The position numbers and the translations under genes were made by a program. The notes below the pieces were generated by a model. It saw only the letters and a program-made list of their open reading frames with translations, made no database searches and had not been told where the DNA came from. From Listeria_A hofi (GTDB lineage: Bacteria; Bacillota; Bacilli; Lactobacillales; Listeriaceae): a stretch of 64,000 nt of DNA. This document shows positions 1 to 8,500 of this stretch, in pieces. Numbering within the stretch: the stretch's first letter is position 1; each line of letters begins with the position of its first letter. The DNA lies in contig NZ_CAUYTL010000007.1 of assembly GCF_963575615.1 (NCBI RefSeq), positions 41,095-105,094 on the forward strand. The letters run 5' to 3'.

Positions 1-653
1 CACCTGCTTCCGCAATCAAAGACGTGAAAATGTTCCATATTTCTTGGGGAATATTAGCTGTTCTGGTTACAGGCTATTTTTTAAGTAGTTTCTTGAATAT
101 CCCGGTTTCCTTTATCGCCTTATTTATAGCACTAACCTTCTTGTTACTTGCTAGAAATAGTCAAGCGGTTCATACTAAAACGGTTTTAAAAGGTGCTCCT
201 TGGAGTATTGTATTTTTCTCCATTGGTATGTATGTGGTGGTATATGGCTTACAGAATGTTGGTATTACAAAAATTCTAGCAAGTGCTTTGGAGCATATCG
301 GTAACTATGGCTTATTCGCAGGCACCATTGGCATGGGATTCATCGCAGCTATCCTATCATCGATTATGAATAACATGCCTACGGTGATGATTAACGCCTT
401 GGCTATCGATCATACTTCCTTTACCGGAATCATGAAAGAAGCCATGATTTACGCGAACGTAATAGGCTCTGATTTAGGTCCAAAGATAACTCCTATCGGT
501 TCTTTGGCAACCCTTTTATGGCTGCACGTTTTAGCGCAAAAAAATGTGAAGATAAGCTGGGGCATGTACTTTAAAATTGGGATTGTCATTACCCTTCCTG
601 TCTTATTTATCACACTCGTAGGTTTATATCTATCTCTACTCATTTGGAATTAA
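1..653 (+). CDS. arsB: Arsenite efflux pump membrane protein ArsB, C-terminal part (5' partial)
   Basis: The reading frame is open to the left edge of the window (in-frame codons from base 3), so only the C-terminal half of about 216 residues is present. ArsB-type permeases export arsenite/antimonite across the membrane, alone or driven by ArsA. The visible part is strongly hydrophobic with about six membrane segments and carries stretches typical of ArsB, such as LSSIMNNMPTVMI and IGSDLGPKITPIGSLATLLW. It is followed after 11 bases by a disulfide reductase gene, an arrangement found in ars operons of lactic acid bacteria and Listeria. The start codon and upstream ars genes lie outside the window. 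Confidence 0.9.
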   Translation, partial: PASAIKDVKMFHISWGILAVLVTGYFLSSFLNIPVSFIALFIALTFLLLARNSQAVHTKTVLKGAPWSIVFFSIGMYVVVYGLQNVGITKILASALEHIGNYGLFAGTIGMGFIAAILSSIMNNMPTVMINALAIDHTSFTGIMKEAMIYANVIGSDLGPKITPIGSLATLLWLHVLAQKNVKISWGMYFKIGIVITLPVLFITLVGLYLSLLIWN

Positions 654-664
654 TGGAGGCTTAT

Positions 665-2338
665 ATGATGAAAATTATTATTATTGGTTCCGTCGCTGCA
701 GGAACAAGTGTGGCGGCAAAAGCAAGAAGAAACAGCGAGGAAGACGAGATTGTGGTATACGATCAGGATAGCGATATATCTTATTCTGTTTGTGGGATTC
801 CTTATTATATCGGGGGTGAAGTCCCAACATTAGATACCCTAACACCAAGAAATGCAGCATGGTTTCAAAAACGCTATAACGTCGCGATTCATACGGAACA
901 TCGTGTCATGAAAATTCATCCTGACCAACAAAAAATGGATATTTTAAATCTTAAGACAGGCGAAACGGTGGAAGATTTCTACGACGAATTGGTACTTGCA
1001 ATGGGAGCAAAACCAGTGACACCTGTTGCCTTTGAATCATTCACAGATGCTAAGAATATTTTTCATGTTAGAAATATTCAAGACGCCAGCACGATACATC
1101 ACTATATCAAGGAGAAGCAACCGAAAACCGCACTTATTGTTGGCGCTGGGTTTATCGGTCTAGAAATGGCCGAACAGTTACAGCAATGCGGTATCGATGT
1201 GACCATCATACAGCGTGGGAATCAAATAATGAAACATCTTGATAGGGATATGGCTTTTCGTGTACAACAAGTATTGGAGAAACAGGGTGTCAAAATTGCT
1301 TTAAATACAGTGATAGAGAAGATCAAGTACACAGATAAAGGAAAACGTTTGGTAACGATAGATAACCATGCACGCGAACGAGAATCGGATATGATTATTC
1401 TAGCAGCAGGTGTAACACCAAATACGAACTTATTACATGGAACCAATATAACACTTGGAAGCTCTCATGCTGTTTCCGTAGATGAAAAGATGCGAACGAA
1501 TATCCCGCATATATCAGCTGTTGGTGATATTACAGAAAGTTACTCTTTAATCACCGGAAAGCCGTTGTATCGACCTTTAGGCTCGACAGCTAATAAAATG
1601 GGGCGAATTGCTGGAGATATGTTAACTGGTGGATCATTACAACACCGGGGAATTCTTGGCACAGGGATTGTCCGAGTTTTTGATATGGTTGTCGCCTATA
1701 CCGGTTTAGCCGAGCAGGAAGCACGAGATGCAGGTTTTGAAATAGAAGTGCTCTACAATATTAAGCCGGATAAAGCAGACTATCTTGGAGGGAAAGAACT
1801 CACGATTAAAGCGATTGCTGATCGGAAAACAGGACGTGTTCTAGGTGCTCAAATAACAGGAACACATGGTGTTGACAAACGCATTGACGTGTTAGCAACA
1901 GCCATCACTTTTAAAGCAACAGCAGCGGATCTATTTCACTTAGATTTAGCGTATGCGCCACCATTTGCAACGACAAAAGACCCTGTGCTGTATACAGGAA
2001 TGGCCTTGGACAATGCGATACATGATAACCCACTAATAACACCTGAAACGCTCATTCAGAAACAAAATGAAGGCGAGAAAATGCAGATTATTGATACACG
2101 ATCCAAAAAGCAATTTGAAGCATCCTCTGTTAAAAATGCCATACACATTCCTTTGGCCGAGCTCCGAGAACGGGCAACGTTACTTGACCCTACAGTACTT
2201 ACAGTAACCTACTGTAATAAAGGCGTAACAGGCAATGCAGCCCAGAATATTCTAAAAAACAAGGGATTTCAAACAGTCTATAATCTGTCTGGAGGCAACA
2301 AAAACTATCAACTATATTTAGAGTTGATTGGTGACTAA
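665..2338 (+). CDS. CoA-disulfide reductase-like FAD/NAD(P) oxidoreductase with C-terminal rhodanese domain
   Basis: Cytosolic flavoprotein of the pyridine nucleotide-disulfide oxidoreductase family. The N-terminal FAD-binding motif is IIIGSVAAGTSVAAKARR. A single-cysteine active site of the CoADR type follows (YSVCGIPYYIGG), then an NAD(P)-binding GAGFIGLEMAEQL, a dimerisation domain and, over about the last 90 residues, a rhodanese domain with a catalytic-loop cysteine (YCNKGVTG). The fusion is the CoADR-RHD type known to reduce CoA disulfides/persulfides. I chose ATG 665 over the upstream TTG 644 because TGGAGG lies 5-10 bases before it. It is probably translated with arsB; its role in arsenic resistance would be thiol redox maintenance, which is inference. 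Confidence 0.85.
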   Translation: MMKIIIIGSVAAGTSVAAKARRNSEEDEIVVYDQDSDISYSVCGIPYYIGGEVPTLDTLTPRNAAWFQKRYNVAIHTEHRVMKIHPDQQKMDILNLKTGETVEDFYDELVLAMGAKPVTPVAFESFTDAKNIFHVRNIQDASTIHHYIKEKQPKTALIVGAGFIGLEMAEQLQQCGIDVTIIQRGNQIMKHLDRDMAFRVQQVLEKQGVKIALNTVIEKIKYTDKGKRLVTIDNHARERESDMIILAAGVTPNTNLLHGTNITLGSSHAVSVDEKMRTNIPHISAVGDITESYSLITGKPLYRPLGSTANKMGRIAGDMLTGGSLQHRGILGTGIVRVFDMVVAYTGLAEQEARDAGFEIEVLYNIKPDKADYLGGKELTIKAIADRKTGRVLGAQITGTHGVDKRIDVLATAITFKATAADLFHLDLAYAPPFATTKDPVLYTGMALDNAIHDNPLITPETLIQKQNEGEKMQIIDTRSKKQFEASSVKNAIHIPLAELRERATLLDPTVLTVTYCNKGVTGNAAQNILKNKGFQTVYNLSGGNKNYQLYLELIGD

Positions 2339-2354
2339 ATGATAATAAAAAGAA

Positions 2355-2383
2355 GGCCACTCTCTGTTAACGAGATTGTGGCC
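2355..2383 (+). terminator. Inverted repeat, possible terminator of the ars operon
   Basis: GGCCAC at 2355-2360 pairs with GTGGCC at 2378-2383 with extra pairing of CTC/GAG inside. It lies 17 bases after the reductase stop codon. There is no U-tract, so termination is uncertain. Confidence 0.35.
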
Positions 2384-2460
2384 AATGCTGTGATGATAGA
2401 ATAAACTCGATTTACAAGAGATTTCAATCAATATAGTCAGAATATTTCGCGATTTATTAT

Positions 2461-2739
2461 TTGACCGGAGATGCAGGCTCTATCCCTAAAAGCCTGCCAA
2501 GCCAATTCGAGTCTTTTCGGCAACAGTGGAGTCAGTATCCAGCTGCCATCGATGTTTGGGTGCGGAATTTCAAGCATGTGGAACAATTATTTGATTATGG
2601 TAGCGCCATCCGTAGAATCATGTATACCACGAGTGCCCTGGAAAGTGTCCATGACAGTTTTCGAAAAGTCACGAAGAATGGTGCCTTCCCTCAGGAATCG
2701 TGTGTCAAATTATATTTCTTAATGACACACTTTTCTTGA
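2461..2739 (+). pseudogene. IS256 (mutator)-family transposase, C-terminal remnant
   Basis: The translated fragment of about 92 residues contains the C-terminal signature of IS256-type transposases: a W-x-x-YP motif, then IRRIMYTTSALESVHDSFRK, which matches the conserved IRx(I/V)IYTTNAIES-xNxxxRK block, and a KLYFLM end. The catalytic N-terminal two thirds are absent and no terminal repeats were found, so this is a dead scrap. It marks an old insertion at the boundary between the ars genes and the surface/exopolysaccharide region. Confidence 0.8.
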
Positions 2740-2861
2740 CAAACCCTTTTAAGAACAAGTTTTATATAATTTTATGAAGATAAACAACTTCTGCTGGGCT
2801 TTAACAAAGAAAATTCATGCTTTATTGGTGGATCTATCTAGTAGGAAAAGCAAGGATATCA

Positions 2862-4325
2862 CTATATATCAAAAACCAGCTGCGAAACCTTATCCCAATC
2901 TGCTGCATTCGGTTGTCTAGAACACGTATACACCACACAATCAAAATGCTCAAACCGATCCTTATAATTCTTCACCAAAATATCCACGTCATGCTCCTTA
3001 ATATAATCATTCGTCACACGCTGATTCGACAAAAATGTCATTTTTGTATTACTCCCTACGACATTCGCCGCAAAAATTTGTAAGTAATTCAAATAAGCGG
3101 TTTTCCCATCAAACGAGAATAAAATATGCTGCTTCGCCCCATTATTTTTATTATTCACATACAGCGTAAACATCGTCAAGTTAACGCTTACATCATCAAT
3201 ATGCGCAATGTGTTGCAACTCCGGAACTGTATTATTTCTCAAAATATCATACCAAATCTCAAAAATATTCCCATGATTCTTCTTAATCGAAGCATTTACC
3301 TCAAAGAAATTTTTCTGAAAAAGCGGAGAAAGTCTACTCAACAAAATAATATTTCGCAGGAAAAACACAAAAATACTCAAAGACGGTTCATCTGGCTCCT
3401 CCAAACGATTCCTAACAAAATACTCCCGCGTGATCGCGAATAAATTCTCAATCAAAGTAGCATTCTCTATATTCACAATCCCACTAGAAAACTGCTCCGT
3501 ATACACATAATTGTCCAACAAAACAAAATCTAAAAACAGAATTTCATTTCGATTCACATCCGGATCAGAAGAAAGCACAAGCCCTAACACATCCCGCGCC
3601 AGTTTTTCAATTGAGCGGTACGTCATAGGTAACTCTTTCTGTTTTAACTGCACGTCATCACTAATCCGAATATACTCACGCAATTCCAAACGCTTCGTAA
3701 TCACCATAATCCAATATAACACACTCCGGTGACTTACATACCCTTCCAACTCACTATGCTCCATAATATATTGAAACCCGGTCTCAAACGAATTAAAAAT
3801 TTTCTTATCTGGCCTAAAATTTTGCGATACATCATCCGTACTATAGAAGAAATAATGAAAGAAATACCGAATATCCACCTCGCGCCCCTCAATCGCAACC
3901 GGCGACAACTGCAACTTCAAATGAAAATCCGCCAAAATCTCTTTAAAATGATTCAAATACCGATACAACGTCGACGTCGAAATAAATAACTCATCTGCCC
4001 ACTCATCAATATTCATATATCGTCCCTCAAAAATGCTATTCGTAATCGCAAAAAGCGGCGACTTCTCAGCTAATTCACCCAAAACAAAATCCACAAGCTC
4101 ATAATCATCAATTTCCAGCATTGAAGCAGAATGTCTAATAATTAACTTTTCCTCCATACTTTCTATTTCCTGCACGTCCCTTTTTAACGTTCGCAATGAC
4201 GTATTGAGCGTATCCGATATTTCATCTAGCGTAATCGCATACCTAGCCTTGGCAACCTGCTCAATCAACAAAATTTGACGATGGACTTTTTTATCAGGTA
4301 TTAACCGCAAACAAAAATGATTCAT
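2862..4325 (-). CDS. Mga-like helix-turn-helix transcriptional regulator
   Basis: Predicted protein of 487 residues. The N-terminus holds a winged helix-turn-helix (about residues 20-75, LDEISDTLNTSLRTLKRDVQEIE) and a second Mga-type HTH (about 110-150, DEWADELFISTSTLYRYLNHFKE). The rest resembles the PRD-like and EIIB-like C-terminal parts of Mga/AtxA-type virulence regulators, which respond to PTS phosphorylation; no clear phospho-histidine was assigned. I placed the start at 4325 (ATG, MNHFCLRL) because the sequence just before it reads GAGGGGG. It is transcribed away from the Crp/Fnr gene across a 290-base gap. A decayed copy of its middle part lies at 24783-25126. Confidence 0.75.
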   Translation of the reverse strand: MNHFCLRLIPDKKVHRQILLIEQVAKARYAITLDEISDTLNTSLRTLKRDVQEIESMEEKLIIRHSASMLEIDDYELVDFVLGELAEKSPLFAITNSIFEGRYMNIDEWADELFISTSTLYRYLNHFKEILADFHLKLQLSPVAIEGREVDIRYFFHYFFYSTDDVSQNFRPDKKIFNSFETGFQYIMEHSELEGYVSHRSVLYWIMVITKRLELREYIRISDDVQLKQKELPMTYRSIEKLARDVLGLVLSSDPDVNRNEILFLDFVLLDNYVYTEQFSSGIVNIENATLIENLFAITREYFVRNRLEEPDEPSLSIFVFFLRNIILLSRLSPLFQKNFFEVNASIKKNHGNIFEIWYDILRNNTVPELQHIAHIDDVSVNLTMFTLYVNNKNNGAKQHILFSFDGKTAYLNYLQIFAANVVGSNTKMTFLSNQRVTNDYIKEHDVDILVKNYKDRFEHFDCVVYTCSRQPNAADWDKVSQLVFDI

Positions 4326-4615
4326 AAGCAACCCCCTCGTTTCAAAAACGCCCAAAATTTAGGCAAAATAAAATGGCAATGACAAGCAAATTCCCATAAA
4401 ATAAAAGTATCCTCAATGAGACATGACGTATCACAAACGCCAGCTTTTCTATCCTTTTCCCCGAATATTGGCAACCTAATCTATCAAATATTGCCCAATA
4501 CGAAGAGACATCAACTGTCACAAAAAATTCACAATTTCAAGCATGAGTACACTTTTTAGAGGTAACAAACGTCAAAAATAATATGACATACTAGAATCAT
4601 AAGGAGGTTGTCTAT
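4326..4615. promoter_or_regulatory. Divergent intergenic region between the Mga-like and Crp/Fnr-like regulators
   Basis: 290 AT-rich bases containing the start regions of two oppositely oriented regulators. No gene was found. I could not identify a convincing PrfA-box (TTAACA-NN-TGTTAA) or Crp palindrome. AAGGAGG at 4601-4607 is the ribosome site for the TTG start at 4616. Confidence 0.5.
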
Positions 4616-5290
4616 TTGATTCCAGATGATTTATATTCTTTAAAAATGATGAAGCAAGAATTTACTCAGCCTAAACTTTTCAACTTATTAGCAGAAACCA
4701 CTTTTTATAATATCGAAAAAGATAGTATAACAATTAAAAAGAATGCGATACTAGATTTACATCAAAACAACATAGAATACGTATACTACATTTGTGATGG
4801 CATTGCAAGTGTTAGCGTAGCAGGCGAAGTATTCGAGTTTAAAGGTCCCTCCGAGTTTGTTGGACTTTCAGATAGTATGATAAATGCAAACTGCGAGGAT
4901 TTCGAAGTGAAAACCATAACAAAAATAACGGTTTGGAGATTCATCAAAAGTGAGGTTATTGCAAAAATCATGAGCACACAAGAAGGATACCTTTATCACT
5001 ATATGAGCATGCTAGACCAATATAGCCGGTTTACAAAAAAGCTTATGACCATGAAGAAGACACACAAAGAACGAGTTTTCATAGCCCTACAAGAATTAGC
5101 AAAGAAATTTGGTACACCAGCAAATAACGCTATAAAAATTCCACCCGTATTCACGCGCAACATCATTGCTCAGTATGTAGGAGTCGGGTTGTCCAAGCTA
5201 AGTGATAGCCTATTAAAACTACAAGAGGAATCCCTTATATTTGTCACTAGCAAGCGAGAAATTGTTTTGGAAATAGAAAGTATAATATAA
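4616..5290 (+). CDS. Crp/Fnr-family transcriptional regulator (PrfA-like)
   Basis: Predicted protein of 224 residues, close to PrfA length (237). The N-terminal half is a cyclic-nucleotide-binding-fold beta barrel (around YVYYICDGIASVSVAGEVFE and EFVGLSD), followed by a long dimerisation helix and a C-terminal HTH (TRNIIAQYVGVGLSKLSDSLLKLQEE) with a wing. No cysteines arranged as an Fe-S ligand set are seen, so it is not a classical Fnr. The start is TTG at 4616, with AAGGAGG eight bases upstream. It lies directly before the leader of the giant secreted protein, in the same orientation, so local control of that protein is a reasonable inference. The effector is unknown. Confidence 0.8.
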   Translation: MIPDDLYSLKMMKQEFTQPKLFNLLAETTFYNIEKDSITIKKNAILDLHQNNIEYVYYICDGIASVSVAGEVFEFKGPSEFVGLSDSMINANCEDFEVKTITKITVWRFIKSEVIAKIMSTQEGYLYHYMSMLDQYSRFTKKLMTMKKTHKERVFIALQELAKKFGTPANNAIKIPPVFTRNIIAQYVGVGLSKLSDSLLKLQEESLIFVTSKREIVLEIESII

Positions 5291-5293
5291 AAA

Positions 5294-5593
5294 ACTGATA
5301 ATAGGTTTGCCTTGCACACCAGCTTATCCAAATGAAAGCCGATTTTTACTATTAGGAGGTGATGCAGACAAAGACAGACGATACTTCCACCTACTCATAC
5401 TAATCTGCTCCAACAATGCAGTTGTTTATGGAAAAACAGGTAATCACGCTACCTCTCAAACAAAAAGCGAGTAAGGAGGTAGGCTGGGTATTTGTTCTGG
5501 CAATACCACAAATAGGGAGGTGATGGGCTAACAGGCTACCCAGTTGCAATACAAATAAAAAAGCAATCAAAAACAAAGGAGAATAATAATAAA
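5294..5593 (+). promoter_or_regulatory. Leader of the giant secreted protein with three Shine-Dalgarno-like motifs
   Basis: 300 bases without a sizeable gene. Extended anti-SD complements occur at 5353-5363 (TAGGAGGTGAT), 5472-5480 (AAGGAGGT) and 5515-5524 (GGGAGGTGAT), before the gene's own AAAGGAG at about 5575-5581. The first ATG (5362) would encode 13 residues, and the third motif is followed by ATG-GGC-TAA, a two-codon ORF. The second motif can pair with an upstream GCTACCTC (about 5448-5455). CTGGGTA (5484-5490) pairs with TACCCAG (5537-5543). This could be a structured regulatory leader. I could not match it to a known riboswitch. Confidence 0.4.
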
Positions 5594-8500
5594 ATGCTAA
5601 ACAAAAAAATGAAACAAGTAGCAAGTGTTCTATCTATCTCAGCTCTTCTAGGGACTACAATCGTCACACCTTTAGGAGTACTTTCAACCAATGCTGCTCT
5701 AGCACAAGCAGCGACAGCAGCAACACCAACACCAACAGCAGATGCTAACCCTAATCTTATGGGCGATTTCAGTGTATATGCATTACCTACAACAATGGGA
5801 GATACGTATCGTTTTAATAACTATGTTTTCGGTAGTACTCCAGCTTTTTTGGCTCCTTCGGAACAAACCACGCAAAAGATTAGTACTCTAAATACGCTGA
5901 CTAAAGTTGCTGGCCAACCAGATACTTTTACTATGGGTAAAGATAATCTAAAAAAAATTACTCTTCTAGGTGCAGATAAAAATGGTATTAGTATTGATAA
6001 CAAAGGCGGAGATGGACAACAACAACTTGCAATAGGTTATGTTGGCTCCCTTGTACCAGGTAAAGAGTATTCATTCTCATTCTCTACCACTTTTGATAAA
6101 CCAGGTCAAGCGACGTATAATAGTCGATATATAAGTGTTAGTGCAGTTTATAGTAGCGCGAGCAGTAATAATATCACTATACCCAGCTCAGCTGGTTCTT
6201 ATATTACTAGCTCTGGTAACATCACAGGTACATTTAAAGCAGGACAAGGAGCAGATAAATATTCCAGTATACAACTTAATGTCTATACGCCTACTGGTGC
6301 TGTAATAACCATATCAGATTTCACTTTGACAAAGTCACCTGCCCAAGAGCAAGCTGATTTGCAAAGTGAAGCACAAACAGCTGTAAATAATCTTTTTACA
6401 GGTGGTAATACGGCCAATGATATTAAAGCTGGTTTAACACAAGATGAGATTGATAATGCTAAGAATTTAGTTAGCCAATTGCCTGACTCAACATTAAAAA
6501 ATGCATTAACAGACGCTGTGAACAAAGCGCAGACTCAACTAGACCAACAGAATGATGCAGCAGCTTACAATGCCGCACGTGCAGCAGTGAATGATTTGTT
6601 TGCTAACAAAGATACAAGTGGTGCTATTAAAGTTGGTTTGACACAAGCCGACATTGATGCAGCGCAAGCGTTAGCCGACAAAGTAGTGGATCCTACTAAA
6701 AAAGCGGAGTTACAAAAAGACCTAGACAAAGCAAAACAACTATTAGATGCCAACAATGCAGCAGCAGCAGAGCAAGCTCGTCAAGAAGAAGCATTAGCAA
6801 GCATAAAAGATTTGTTCAACAACAACGATACAACAGGAACAATCAAAGATGTTACAAATCAAGATGCCATTGATGCAGCACAAAAAACAGTGGATGCTGT
6901 AACAAATCCAACGAAAAAAGCAGAACTTCAAAATGAATTGAATGAAGCGCAAGCGCAATTAGATGCAAGAAACGCAGCAGAAGCAGCAGAAAAAGCTAAC
7001 CAAGCAGCAGCAGAAGCAAGTGTGAAAGACTTATTCAATAACAATGACACAACAGGAACAATCAAAGATGCTACAAACCAAGCAGCCATTGATGCAGCAC
7101 AAAAAGCAATCGATGCTGTCACAGATCCTGTGAAAAAAGCAAGCTTACAAAAAGACTTGAATGAAGCGCAAACACAGCTAGATGCAAAAAAAGTAGCAGA
7201 AGCAGCAGCTCAAGACCAAGCGCGCCAAGCAGTCAATAATCTATTTACAAACCAAGATCCAGCTGGCCTTATCACTGTAACAGTGACTCAAGCTAATATT
7301 GATGCAGCCCAATCTTTAGTGAATAAAGTAACAGACCCAGCGAAAAAAGCAGACTTACAAAAAGACTTGGATGCAGCCCAAACACAATTGAATGCTAAAA
7401 ATGAAGCAGCAGCAGATGCTAGCGTGAAAGGTTTATTCAACAACAACGATACAACAGGAACAATCAAAGACGCTACAAACCAAGTAGCTATTGACGTAGC
7501 ACAAAAAACAATTGATGCTGTAAAAGACCCAGCGAAAAAAGCAGATTTACAAAAAGAGTTGAACGAAGCGCAAACACAGCTAGACGCAAGAAATGCAGCA
7601 GAAGTAGCAGACAAAGGACAACAAGTTATCGCTGGTTTCCTTGTAAATCAATTGTATCAAAATAATGATCCAAGCACAGATGCTATCAAAGACACTACAA
7701 TCCAAGCAACAATTGATGCAGCCCAAGCACAAGTGGATCTTCTTTTACCAAGTGCCGTAAAAACTGATTTACAAAACAAAGTAAATCGTGCCAAAGAATT
7801 ATTAGACCAAAGAAACAAAGAAGCAGCAGCTGACACTAGCGTGAAAGGTTTATTCAACAACAATGATACAACAGGAACAATCAAAGACACTACAAATCAG
7901 ACAGCCATTGATGCCGCACAAAAAACAATCGATGCTGTCACAGATCCAACGAAAAAAGCAACACTGCAAAAAGAGTTGAACGAAGCACAAACACAACTAG
8001 ATACAAGAAATGCAGCAGAAGTGGCAGAAAAATCAGCTCGTGAAGGGGTTAATAATCTGTTTACGAATCAAGATCCAACAGGTAACATCACTGGAAAAGT
8101 GACTCAAAAAGATATTAATGCAGCCCAAGATCTCGTTGACAAAGTAAAAGACCCAACGAAAAAAGCAGCCCTACAAAAAGATTTGGACGCAGCTCAAAAA
8201 CAATTAAACGATAATATTGCAGCTCAAGAAGCAGACAAAACACAACAAGCCGTTGCTACTTTTGCAGTCAATCAGTTGTTCCAAAACAATGATCCAGGAA
8301 CAGATGCAATCAAAACTACAACAACACAAACATCCATTGATACAGCACAAGCACAAGTAGATCTTCTTCTACCAAGTGCAGTGAAAACAGACTTGCAAAA
8401 CAAAATTAATCGCGCCCAAGAATTATTGGATGCAAAAAATCAAACAGCAGAAGAACAAGCACGTCAAGCAGCAGCAACAGCTAGTGTGAAAGACTTGTTC

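Noticed and set aside
2817..3989. Several plus-strand frames of 70-105 codons opposite the Mga-like gene
   Set aside because: They lie antisense to a well-supported gene, show no ribosome sites and have unnatural composition.
4540..4600. Possible PrfA box before the Crp/Fnr gene
   Set aside because: AGGTAACAAACGTC lacks the second half-site of TTAACA-NN-TGTTAA.
5294..5593. Cyclic-di-GMP or other known riboswitch in the leader
   Set aside because: I could not find the conserved core of any class I know; only generic pairings are present.
5400..5624. Minus-strand frame of 74 codons in the leader
   Set aside because: It overlaps the start of the secreted protein gene and its only hydrophobic part mirrors poly-A/T-rich sequence; no ribosome site.
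6283..7890. Minus-strand frames across the repeat region
   Set aside because: Repetitive shadows of the coding repeats on the other strand, Ala/Ser rich and without ribosome sites.
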